From: Candidatus Villigracilis adiacens | GTDB lineage: Bacteria > Chloroflexota > Anaerolineae > Anaerolineales > Villigracilaceae | Length of the DNA stretch: 64,000 bases | Reading direction: 5' to 3' | Assembly (NCBI GenBank): GCA_016703605.1 | Contig: JADJBU010000012.1 | Span: forward strand, 62,001 to 126,000 | In this document: positions 43,277 through 51,411 of the stretch, piece by piece | Layout: each line of letters opens with the position of its first letter | Position numbering within the stretch: position 1 is the stretch's first letter | Program-made: the position numbers and the translations under genes | Notes under the pieces: generated by a model | What the model saw: the letters and a program-made list of their open reading frames with translations, nothing else | Told to the model about the DNA's origin: nothing | Databases searched by the model: none

Positions 43277-44944
43277 ATGAAAACGAAAATCTTGTATATC
43301 TTTGCTCTTGTCGCTTTGGCGCTTTCAGCATGTGGTGGGGGAACCCCTGCTGGAGGGCAAAACCCCAGCCAGGAGGGCTCCGGCGAAACGCCCGCGATCG
43401 TCCGCGTTGGGTGGGCGGGAAGTCCCGATACGCTCAACCCCGGCATGGCTGTTCTTTCCGAATCGTATACCATTTTCGAACTGGTCTACGACTCGATGTA
43501 CGAATTGAACATGGATGGAACCTTCACCCTGACACTTGCCGAAAGCGCAGCCGTGTCGGACGATGGGCTGGTCTGGACCTTCAAGATCCGGGATGGAGTC
43601 GCCTTCCATGACGGACAACCCCTGACCGCCAAGGATGTGGTTTTCTCCTACAACCTTTACCAATCCACGGAAGACTATCCCTGGATGGGCGGGTACACGA
43701 GCTACTTTGAAAGCATCGAAGCCACCGATGCGAACGAAGTCGTGATCACTCTCTCCGAGGCAATTCCAAATATCGAAAGCCAGTTGGTCTTTCTATATGT
43801 ACTCCCCGAACATGTTTGGGGCAGCGAGGACGCGGTCGAGTTTGATAATGTATCCATGATCGGGAGCGGTCCCTTCAAGATGGTGGAATACGCCCAGAAC
43901 GAATTCGTTCAACTGGCGGCAAACAAGGATCATTTCTTCTCGCCCCCCAAGGTCGATGAAGTCATCTTCCAGACGTTTGAAAACAACGATGCGCTTGTCC
44001 AGGCAATCAAGACCGGGCAGGTGGATATGATCACCGAAATGCCCGCCACCGCTGTGGAAACTCTCAAGACCGAAGACGCCGTTGAGGTCTTCGTCGGCGC
44101 GCCGCTCGCCCCCACCGTGACCGATATCATCTTCAACCAGGTCCTCCCGGAAAACTGCCCTGAAGGCGATGGCGTCTGCACAGGGCACCCCGCCCTGCTG
44201 GATCGAAACTTCCGCCTTGCCCTGGCTCATGCCACAGACAAGCAAAAGATCATTGACATCATCTATCTCGGCAACGCTTCACCCGGCCTGACCCTCATCC
44301 CCGACGGCTTGGGCGTCTGGTACAACGACTCGCTCGCCGATTATGAATTCGACCTCGCCAAGGCGGCTCAGATCCTCGACGATAACGGATACGTGGACGC
44401 GGACGGCGACGGCGTTCGCGACATGCCCGACGGCTCCCGCAGCCTGACCCTGCGCGTCAACTGGCCCAGCGACTCGGTGGATGGTCCCCGCCTCGCCGAA
44501 CTGCTGAGCGAGATGTGGGGCGAATTGGGCATCAAGACCGAACTGCAATCCATGGACCCGGATGCCCTGACCGCCGTATGCTGCCCCGCCTTCGATTTCG
44601 ACGTGATGCTCTGGGGCTGGGGTTCCGATCCCGACCCCAACCTGTTGTTGAGCGTGATGACCTCCGCCGAGATCCCGACCGGTTCCAGTGAAACCGGCTA
44701 CTCGAATGCTGAGTATGATGAACTGTACGGTCAGCAGGCTGTGGAAGCCAATTTCGAAAAACGCCAGGAATTGGTCTGGAAGATGCAGGAAATCGTCCAC
44801 AACGATGTTGTGTACATCATCCCGTACTATGATCCGAACATCCAGGCATATCGCAGCGACCGCTTTACCGGCTGGATCACCGGGGAAGCCAAACTGGAAT
44901 TTTCCGATCCGTCTTCACTGACTTTGATCGAACCTGTCAAATAG
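43277..44944 (+). CDS. ABC transporter substrate-binding lipoprotein, family 5 (peptide/nickel type)
   Basis: 555 aa from ATG 43277, with GGAGG and GGAAGA upstream. Lipobox LALSACGGG; the family-5 signature lies near WTFKIRDGVAFHDGQPLTAKDVVFSY. It captures oligopeptides or other ligands outside the cell and delivers them to the permeases encoded next. A strong hairpin at 44961-44991 separates it from the permease genes, which would keep the binding protein in excess. The ligand cannot be inferred. The 289-bp gap upstream shows no gene and no clear consensus promoter. Confidence 0.92.
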   Translation: MKTKILYIFALVALALSACGGGTPAGGQNPSQEGSGETPAIVRVGWAGSPDTLNPGMAVLSESYTIFELVYDSMYELNMDGTFTLTLAESAAVSDDGLVWTFKIRDGVAFHDGQPLTAKDVVFSYNLYQSTEDYPWMGGYTSYFESIEATDANEVVITLSEAIPNIESQLVFLYVLPEHVWGSEDAVEFDNVSMIGSGPFKMVEYAQNEFVQLAANKDHFFSPPKVDEVIFQTFENNDALVQAIKTGQVDMITEMPATAVETLKTEDAVEVFVGAPLAPTVTDIIFNQVLPENCPEGDGVCTGHPALLDRNFRLALAHATDKQKIIDIIYLGNASPGLTLIPDGLGVWYNDSLADYEFDLAKAAQILDDNGYVDADGDGVRDMPDGSRSLTLRVNWPSDSVDGPRLAELLSEMWGELGIKTELQSMDPDALTAVCCPAFDFDVMLWGWGSDPDPNLLLSVMTSAEIPTGSSETGYSNAEYDELYGQQAVEANFEKRQELVWKMQEIVHNDVVYIIPYYDPNIQAYRSDRFTGWITGEAKLEFSDPSSLTLIEPVK

Positions 44945-44960
44945 CAGGTTCCGTCCCCTG

Positions 44961-44991
44961 GGGCGATGCCGGATTCCGGCATCGCCCTTTT
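44961..44991 (+). terminator. Intercistronic attenuating terminator
   Basis: GGGCGATGCCGG (44961-44972), loop ATT and CCGGCATCGCCC (44976-44987) form a perfect 12-bp stem followed by TTTT. It stands between the binding-protein and permease genes and likely lowers expression of the latter. Confidence 0.8.
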
Positions 44992-45013
44992 GAGTTTTCG
45001 GGAGGATATACTC

Positions 45014-46042
45014 TTGAACCGATTTCAAAACCTAATCAGGCGGATCGGCTGGGCAGTTTTAACCATTGCCTTTGTGATCGTCCTAAATTTTTTTCTATTT
45101 CGCATCCTGCCCGGCGACCCTGCCCGGGCGGGCGTCCACGACCCGCGGCTTAAGAAGGATGCGGTCGAAGCGATTCGGGTACGGTTCGGGCTGGATAAGC
45201 CGGTCATCAACTGTTTCGATTCGCTCAACCCGGTCAAATTTGGCAATTGCGGAGTCAACCCGCTCGAGACTCAGTTCTTTATTTACGTCAGGAATTTGTT
45301 CATCGGCGAAATGGGATTTAGCTACCACACCAACCGCCCGGTTACCGAAATTCTGGCGGAACGGTTATGGAATACGGTTCTGTTGATCGGCGCGGGGCAG
45401 ATTCTCTCCGTCATCATCGGCGTTGTTTTTGGGATCGCGGCGGCGTGGAAGGCGCGCACCAATATAGATTACGGCGCGTTGACCGTCAGCTTGCTGGTCT
45501 GGAGCCTGCCAACCTTCTGGCTGGGAATCATCCTGCTGTTCTGGGGCTCGGCGAACGGCTTCCCGATCGGCGGCAAGGCGACCCCGGGAATGTCTTCCAT
45601 GCCCTTGTCGGTGCGCTGGGGGGATATTGCCGAGCATATGATTCTGCCGACCATTACTTATACGCTGGTCTACATGGGCGAATACATGCTCATCATGCGC
45701 TCCAGCCTGCTGGATGTGCTTTCAGAGGATTACATTCTGACCGCAAAAGCCAAGGGGTTAAGCACCTTCCAAATCCTGCGCGATCACGCCCTCAAGAATG
45801 CGATGCTTCCGCTTGTGACTGTGATCGCCATCAACCTCGGTTTCACCGTTGCCGGCGCGATCCAGATCGAATCGGTCTTTTCGTGGCCCGGACTGGGGCT
45901 TTCGATCTTCGAAGCGGTCAACCGGCGCGACTTCCCGGTCTTGCAGGGCGCGTTCCTCCTCATCGCGGTCGCAGTCATTGCTGCAAACCTGATCGCCGAC
46001 CTGACCTACACCTATCTCGATCCGCGCGTGAAGATGGAGTAA
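45014..46042 (+). CDS. ABC transporter permease, DppB type
   Basis: 342 aa from TTG 45014, chosen because GGGAGGA (45000-45006) precedes it; an ATG at 44966 lies inside the terminator hairpin. It begins with a hydrophobic helix and LFRILPGDPARAGV, typical of DppB. The EAA loop that contacts the ATPase is in YILTAKAKGLSTFQILRDHA. Six helices are predicted. It forms the pore with the permease half of the next protein. Confidence 0.92.
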   Translation: MNRFQNLIRRIGWAVLTIAFVIVLNFFLFRILPGDPARAGVHDPRLKKDAVEAIRVRFGLDKPVINCFDSLNPVKFGNCGVNPLETQFFIYVRNLFIGEMGFSYHTNRPVTEILAERLWNTVLLIGAGQILSVIIGVVFGIAAAWKARTNIDYGALTVSLLVWSLPTFWLGIILLFWGSANGFPIGGKATPGMSSMPLSVRWGDIAEHMILPTITYTLVYMGEYMLIMRSSLLDVLSEDYILTAKAKGLSTFQILRDHALKNAMLPLVTVIAINLGFTVAGAIQIESVFSWPGLGLSIFEAVNRRDFPVLQGAFLLIAVAVIAANLIADLTYTYLDPRVKME

Positions 46043-46046
46043 CCCG

Positions 46047-47975
46047 ATGACCGAACTCGCACTCAAAAAAAACGCGCCCCCGGCTTCCTCCTATCTTTTG
46101 GACTTTTGGCGGAAATTACAAAAGAACCGCATGGGGCTGGTGGGACTTGGCATGTTGCTGTCCATCACCCTGGCTGCCGTCTTTGCCCCGGTTATTTCGC
46201 CATACGAGCCTTCGTCCACTGCCGATGTTGGCGCGGGGGATATTTACCAGCCTCCCAGCGCGGAGCATCTCTTTGGCACCGACGATGCCGGGACGGATAT
46301 CTTCACGAATTTCATCTACGGCTCGCGCGTCTCGCTGACGGTCGGCTTCTTCGCCGCCTTCATTTCGATCGTCGTCGGCGGCGTGCTTGGAATTGTCGCC
46401 GGATTCTTCGGCGGGCGCTGGGAAAATTTCATCATGCGCTTCACCGACATCATGCTGGTCATCCCCGACCTGCCATTGATCGTGGTGGTGGTCGCGTTGA
46501 CGAAACCCAGCCTGCTCAACATCATCTTCGTCATCGGACTGCTCGGCTGGACCACCACCGCCCGCGTCGTCCGTTCGCAGACCTTGGCGGTCAAATCGCG
46601 CAAATTCGTTTTGCGAGCCAGAGCCATCGGCGCCGGGCGCGGACATATCATCTGGCGGCATGTCCTTCCGCTGGTGATGCCCATTCTGGTCGTGCAGGCG
46701 GTGCTGGTCGTCTCGCTGGCGGTTCTCAATGAAAGCACGCTTGCCTTTCTCGGTCTTAGCGACCCGACCACGGTTTCGTGGGGACAGATGCTCAACTATG
46801 CCTTCGGGCGCGGAGCCATGTCCACGGGGGCGTGGTGGGCGTTGGTCGCGCCGGGCTTTGGCATCGTCTGGGTGGTGCTTGGGCTGACCCTGCTCGGGCA
46901 GGGATTGGAACAGGTACTAAACCCACGGCTGGATACGCACCATTTAATGCCGGGCAGGCCAAACGTCGGAAAAGAAGCGGAAGTTCAATCCGGCGCGACA
47001 AAACCCGTTTTGGAAGTCCGCAATCTTTCGATTGATTACGTCAGCCAGGGGAAGGCTCCCGCCCATGCCATCGAGAACGTCAGTTTTTCTTTGAAGGAAG
47101 GCGAACTGCTCGGTCTGGTCGGCGAGAGCGGATGCGGGAAGACCACGCTCATGCTTGGGCTGTTGCGGCTGCTTCCGCAGGCGGGGCAGATCGTGAACGG
47201 CAGCGTTTTTTTTGGCGGCAAAAACCTGACCATGCTGACCGAAGAGGAAATGAACGCTGTGCGCTGGAGCGGTATTTCGATCATTTTTCAGGGAGCCATG
47301 AACGCGCTCAACCCGGTGCGGACGGTGGGCGACCAGATCGGCGAAGCCATCATCAAACACATGCCGGGTTACCCCAAAGAAAAGATTCAAGGGCGCATCA
47401 CCGAACTCCTCGACCTGGTCGGGATCGCCGCCTCGCACAAGGATTCCTTTCCGCATCAGTATTCGGGCGGGATGCGCCAGCGCGCCATGATCGCAATGGC
47501 GTTGGCGTGCAACCCCTCGGTGGTCGTTGCCGATGAACCGACCACCGCCCTCGATGTAATGGTGCAGGCGCAGATTTTGGAACTGCTCGCCGAACTTCGC
47601 CGCAAACTTGGGCTGGCTGTCATCTTCGTAACCCACGACCTCGGCGTCGTCGCGGAGATGTGCGACCGGGTGCTGGTCATGTACGGCGGCGTGACCGCCG
47701 AATATGCCGACGTGGATACGGTCTACAACGACCCGCGCCACCCGTACACACAGGAATTGCTCAAGGCATTCCCCGACCTGACCAAACCGAAGAAGAAACT
47801 CTCCTCGATCCCCGGTTACCCGCCGCGGTTGGACGCCCTGCCCCCCGGCTGCCGTTTCGCGCCGCGCTGCCCCGCCGTGTTCGAGCGTTGTCGTACCGAA
47901 CAGCCCGCCATCCACGCCATTCCGGGCGGGGCGGAACATGTTGCCAGCTGCCATCTCGTTGAAGGTGTAAAATGA
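46047..47975 (+). CDS. Fused ABC permease (DppC type) and ATPase (DppD type)
   Basis: 642 aa. Residues ~1-300 are a DppC-like permease (RMGLVGLGML, EHLFGTDDAGTDIF, EAA loop RARAIGAGRGHIIWRHVLP). Residues ~325-640 are a DppD-like ATPase: Walker A GESGCGKTT, signature YSGGMRQRAM, Walker B VVVADEPTTALD, and a C-terminal oligopeptide-type Cys motif (PPGCRFAPRCP). Normally these are separate polypeptides; here one reading frame joins them through a ~25-residue linker. The fusion fixes permease and ATPase 1:1. Confidence 0.93.
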   Translation: MTELALKKNAPPASSYLLDFWRKLQKNRMGLVGLGMLLSITLAAVFAPVISPYEPSSTADVGAGDIYQPPSAEHLFGTDDAGTDIFTNFIYGSRVSLTVGFFAAFISIVVGGVLGIVAGFFGGRWENFIMRFTDIMLVIPDLPLIVVVVALTKPSLLNIIFVIGLLGWTTTARVVRSQTLAVKSRKFVLRARAIGAGRGHIIWRHVLPLVMPILVVQAVLVVSLAVLNESTLAFLGLSDPTTVSWGQMLNYAFGRGAMSTGAWWALVAPGFGIVWVVLGLTLLGQGLEQVLNPRLDTHHLMPGRPNVGKEAEVQSGATKPVLEVRNLSIDYVSQGKAPAHAIENVSFSLKEGELLGLVGESGCGKTTLMLGLLRLLPQAGQIVNGSVFFGGKNLTMLTEEEMNAVRWSGISIIFQGAMNALNPVRTVGDQIGEAIIKHMPGYPKEKIQGRITELLDLVGIAASHKDSFPHQYSGGMRQRAMIAMALACNPSVVVADEPTTALDVMVQAQILELLAELRRKLGLAVIFVTHDLGVVAEMCDRVLVMYGGVTAEYADVDTVYNDPRHPYTQELLKAFPDLTKPKKKLSSIPGYPPRLDALPPGCRFAPRCPAVFERCRTEQPAIHAIPGGAEHVASCHLVEGVK

Positions 47976-48952
47976 ACGCGGAAAAAATTCTGGAAGTTCG
48001 CGGACTAAAAAAATATTTCGAGGTGGGGCGTCCTTCATTATTCTCCCGGAAAAAGGAAAGCGTTCATGCTGTGGATGATGTGGACCTGACCCTGCGCCGC
48101 AGCGAAGTCATCGCCCTGGTTGGCGAGAGCGGATGCGGCAAGTCCACGCTCGCGCTCCTGCTCATGGGGCTCGAAGACCCAACGGATGGAACGATTCTTT
48201 TCGAGAACGGCGACATCACCCACTTGAACGACTCCCAGCGCAAACCCTTGCGCCGCAAAATTCAAATGGTCTTCCAGGACCCATACGAGTCGCTCAACCC
48301 GACCCAAACCATCGAAGAGATCGTCACCGAACCCTTGAAGGTTCACGGGCTGGGAGATGCGGCAGACCGCGCCGAGCGGGTCCGCAAAGCCATGGAAGAC
48401 GCCGGTTTGAAACCAGCCGGGGTCTATCTCAAACGCTATCCGCACGAACTCTCCGGCGGGCAGCGCCAGCGCGTGGTAATCGCTTCGGCGCTCGTCCTCG
48501 AACCCGAAGTCATCGTCGCCGACGAACCGGTCTCGATGCTCGACGTCTCCATCCGCGCCGAAGTCATCAACCTGCTGGCAGACCTGCGCGTCACCCGCCA
48601 GATCGCAGTCATCTTCATCACCCACGATCTCGGCTCGGTCGGCTTCTTCGCAGACCGGGTCGCCGTCATGTATCTCGGACGCATCGTCGAGATCGGAACC
48701 ATGCTCGAAGTCCTCGAACAGCCCCGGCATCCATACACAAAGGCGCTGCTATCGGTCATCCCCGTTCCCAACCCGCGCCTGCGCCATGAACGCATCATTT
48801 TGCAGGGCGAAACCCCCAACCCCATCAACCTGCCGTCCGGCTGCCGTTTCCACCCGCGCTGCCCGGTCGCGGTCGAAAAATGCAAAGTGGACGACCCCGC
48901 CCTCTTCGATCTCAGCAGCTCGCATCGAGCCGCCTGCCTGCTGATAAAGTAG
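47972..48952 (+). CDS. ABC transporter ATPase, DppF/OppF type
   Basis: 326 aa, overlapping the fusion gene by four bases. Walker A GESGCGKST, signature LSGGQRQRV, Walker B VIVADEPVSMLD, and the C-terminal oligo/HPN-type Cys motif CRFHPRCP. It pairs with the ATPase half of the preceding protein to power import. It completes a full five-function importer encoded in four genes. Confidence 0.94.
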   Translation: MNAEKILEVRGLKKYFEVGRPSLFSRKKESVHAVDDVDLTLRRSEVIALVGESGCGKSTLALLLMGLEDPTDGTILFENGDITHLNDSQRKPLRRKIQMVFQDPYESLNPTQTIEEIVTEPLKVHGLGDAADRAERVRKAMEDAGLKPAGVYLKRYPHELSGGQRQRVVIASALVLEPEVIVADEPVSMLDVSIRAEVINLLADLRVTRQIAVIFITHDLGSVGFFADRVAVMYLGRIVEIGTMLEVLEQPRHPYTKALLSVIPVPNPRLRHERIILQGETPNPINLPSGCRFHPRCPVAVEKCKVDDPALFDLSSSHRAACLLIK

Positions 48953-48970
48953 GACAAAATTCATTTTGTC
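48953..48970. repeat. 18-bp palindrome next to the TrmH start
   Basis: GACAAAAT-TC-ATTTTGTC occupies the entire gap between the OppF stop and the TrmH ATG. CGCAAAATTCATTTTGCG at 55447-55464 is the same palindrome with altered ends. It may be a dispersed repeat or a hairpin at the ribosome-binding site. Confidence 0.6.
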
Positions 48971-49771
48971 ATGATGGACATCACCAGCCTGCAAAACCCA
49001 CGCGTCAAACACATCGTCAAACTCCGCGAGGACAAACGCCAGCGCAAGAAAGACGGATTGATCCTTGTCGAAGGCTTCGATGAGTTGACTCTCGCCCTCG
49101 GCTGCGGACTTGTTCCGCAGACGATTCTTTCCGCGCCCGAGCTTGCCAGCCAGACCCTGACCGTTCCCCACGCCGAAAACATTTCCGTCAACCGCGCCGT
49201 CTTCGAAAAAATCTCCTACCGCGACAACCCCGACGGCTGGATGGGAATCTTCCCCATGCCCACGCGCACCCTGGAAGAATTGTCGCTGCCCGAAGAGCCG
49301 CTGATTCTCGTCGCCGAGTCTGTCGAGAAACCTGGCAACCTCGGAGCCATCCTGCGCACCGCCGACGCCGCCGGGGCGGACGCTGTCCTCGTCTGCGACC
49401 CGCGCGTCGATGTGTGGAATCCCAACGTGATCCGCGCCAGCAGGGGGGCGGTCTTTGCCGTACCCGCCGTCGAGGTGGATTCGCTCGAAGCGCTGGAGTG
49501 GCTCAGGCGCCGCCCTGAGCCGCTCGAACGGTCGCGAAAGATGCGCGTGGTTGCCGCATCCCCAGCCGGGAGCGAAGCATACACCTCCGTTAATATGAAG
49601 GGTCCGCTTGCGATTGCCGTTGGAACCGAGGACGAAGGATTGACTGAACTCTGGATGAATGCCGCGGATGTGCGCGTGAACATCCCCATGAGAGGAAGGG
49701 TCAACTCGCTGAATGTCTCGATTGCCGCCGCCCTGATGCTCTACGAAGCGAAACGACAGAGAGCCGCATGA
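48971..49771 (+). CDS. TrmH/SpoU-family RNA 2'-O-methyltransferase
   Basis: 266 aa. An N-terminal SpoU substrate-binding domain (~1-90) precedes the SPOUT knot. Motif 1 is NLGAILRTADAAG, motif 2 AVGTEDEGL and motif 3 IPMRGRVNSLNVSIAAALMLYE. The target RNA (23S rRNA G2251-type, tRNA or other) cannot be told. The strand before KMRVVAASP carries ~10 extra residues (RRRPEPLERSRK) derived from a palindromic repeat. It overlaps the cyclase gene by four bases. Confidence 0.88.
   Translation: MMDITSLQNPRVKHIVKLREDKRQRKKDGLILVEGFDELTLALGCGLVPQTILSAPELASQTLTVPHAENISVNRAVFEKISYRDNPDGWMGIFPMPTRTLEELSLPEEPLILVAESVEKPGNLGAILRTADAAGADAVLVCDPRVDVWNPNVIRASRGAVFAVPAVEVDSLEALEWLRRRPEPLERSRKMRVVAASPAGSEAYTSVNMKGPLAIAVGTEDEGLTELWMNAADVRVNIPMRGRVNSLNVSIAAALMLYEAKRQRAA
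49500..49521 (+). repeat. Palindromic repeat inside the TrmH gene
   Basis: GGCTCAGG (49500-49507) and CCTGAGCC (49514-49521) form an 8-bp stem around CGCCGC. The adjacent CCTGAGCC-GCTCGAACGG is close to the dispersed CCTGAGCCTGTCGAAGGG sequence seen at 58464-58481. It is translated in frame and produces an insertion before a core strand. Confidence 0.55.
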
Positions 49772-51333
49772 TTCCCAGGAAAGTCCCGCGCGCGGATATC
49801 GCCACGCTAGCACGCCTGGGCAGGGACCTCGCCGGCACCTCCGACGCCCGCACTGCCGCGCGCATCATCCTGCATACGGCGGATATTTTGATCGGTTGGG
49901 ACGCCTGTTACCTCATCCTGTACGACCCAGAGATCGGCGGCAAACCGCGCCCCCTGTTGACGATTGATACGATTGACGGGGAGAGAATCGTTCAGACCGA
50001 TGCCGCGCCCACAAAGCCGAGCGAGAATATGTTGAAGGCGTTCAGCGAGGGCGGGTTTATCTCCAGTTACGAAAAATACTTTGAAGTTGCCCCGTCCCTT
50101 TCGTTTGGCGACCATGCCCACCGAACCCTTTCCCAAATATTCGTTCCGGTTGTCAGTGGGCATCGCACGATCGGCGTGCTTTCCATCCAAAGTTACAAGC
50201 GCCAGTTTTACAAGAAGACCCAACTTGAACTGTTGAGGGATCTTTCCAGCCATTGCGCCGGGGCATTGGAGCGCATCTGGGCGCAGGAAGCCTTGAGCGA
50301 ATTCTCGGGGAGGCTTAACGTCCTGCATTCGGCGGCGACTGCCATCAACGCCAGCCTGGAAATGGAGCGCGTCTGTGAGGTGGTTTACGAAACGGTGCGG
50401 CAGGTGATGCCCTGCGACGATTTTGTGATCGACGGGTACGACGCGCAAACGAACGAAATTGTCCCGATCTACGCCGTTGAGTACCCACACCAGCGGATTT
50501 TCACAAACCGTTACAAGGCAGATCACGGCATGGCGGGCGAGATCGTGCGCGCCGGAAAGCCGTTGATGTTCAATACAACCGCCGAGATGGACGCGAGTAA
50601 CATCCAATTTGAAATGTACGGCACGGCTGCGGAGGAGGACCCCACCCGGTCCATTATTGCCGCGCCGATGCTTTTGCATGGCGCCATTTATGGCATGGTC
50701 TCGGCGCAATCCTACCAGGAGAATGCCTACACCCACGACGATCTCTACCTGCTGGAGGTGCTCGCTTCTCATGCCGCCATTGCCGTCGAGAACGCCCGCC
50801 TTTTCGATTCGATCCAAAAACTTGCCGATACCGACCCGTTGACCGGTATTCTCAACCGGCGGCGTTTTTTTGAACTTGCCGAGGAGGAATTTTCCAGGGC
50901 TGAAAAAACGAGCGTTTTCCTCTCCATCATCATGCTCGATGTGGACGACTTCAAGCAATACAACGACCGGCATGGTCATAAAGCCGGAGATGCGGCGCTC
51001 GTCTTTGTTGCGGAGACCTGCAAAAAGACCCTGCGGTCAGACGATATTTTTGGGCGCATGGGCGGCGAAGAGTTTGCCGCCGCCCTTCCCAATTCGCGCC
51101 TCGATGACGCGCTCGAGGTGGCAGAACGCCTGCGTAAAGCCGTCCAGGATTCTGATTTTGCGAAAACGCTGGCAGACGTGCCGCCCCTGACGGTCAGCGT
51201 CGGTGTGGCGGAATTCGACGCAGCCTGCAAAACTCTCGATCTTCTGCTCGACCGCGCCGACAGAGCCATGTACCGCTCGAAACATTCCGGGCGCAACCAG
51301 GTGCATGTCTGGCGAAGCGAGGCGGAGGGGTAG
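49768..51333 (+). CDS. GAF-GAF-GGDEF diguanylate cyclase
   Basis: 521 aa. Two GAF domains (~15-170 and ~190-345) precede a GGDEF domain from ~355. DPLTGILNRRRF opens the cyclase; the active loop is GGEEF, and RSDD five residues earlier forms the inhibitory I-site. Catalytic activity with product inhibition is therefore expected, making c-di-GMP. No membrane helix is seen, so GAF ligands are cytoplasmic. It overlaps the TrmH gene by four bases, and a terminator follows. Confidence 0.93.
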   Translation: MIPRKVPRADIATLARLGRDLAGTSDARTAARIILHTADILIGWDACYLILYDPEIGGKPRPLLTIDTIDGERIVQTDAAPTKPSENMLKAFSEGGFISSYEKYFEVAPSLSFGDHAHRTLSQIFVPVVSGHRTIGVLSIQSYKRQFYKKTQLELLRDLSSHCAGALERIWAQEALSEFSGRLNVLHSAATAINASLEMERVCEVVYETVRQVMPCDDFVIDGYDAQTNEIVPIYAVEYPHQRIFTNRYKADHGMAGEIVRAGKPLMFNTTAEMDASNIQFEMYGTAAEEDPTRSIIAAPMLLHGAIYGMVSAQSYQENAYTHDDLYLLEVLASHAAIAVENARLFDSIQKLADTDPLTGILNRRRFFELAEEEFSRAEKTSVFLSIIMLDVDDFKQYNDRHGHKAGDAALVFVAETCKKTLRSDDIFGRMGGEEFAAALPNSRLDDALEVAERLRKAVQDSDFAKTLADVPPLTVSVGVAEFDAACKTLDLLLDRADRAMYRSKHSGRNQVHVWRSEAEG

Positions 51334-51342
51334 TTCCGAGAC

Positions 51343-51376
51343 AAAGCCCTCCAAGACCTTCATCCCGGAGGGCTTT
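51343..51376. terminator. Bidirectional terminator between convergent genes
   Basis: AAAGCCCTCC (51343-51352) and GGAGGGCTTT (51367-51376) form a 10-bp stem with a 14-base loop. It lies between the ends of the cyclase gene (+) and the ABC exporter gene (-). Confidence 0.75.
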
Positions 51377-51411
51377 CCTATTCCCTATTTCCCATTCCCT
51401 TCATCCTCCCC

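Noticed and set aside
44966..45013. ATG start for the DppB-type permease at 44966
   Set aside because: The codon lies inside the 12-bp terminator hairpin and has no ribosome-binding site; TTG 45014 follows GGGAGGA and begins at the usual point of the family.
46944..48038. 364-codon minus-strand frame opposite the ABC importer genes
   Set aside because: Antisense to two ATPase domains with Walker and signature motifs; treated as a shadow.
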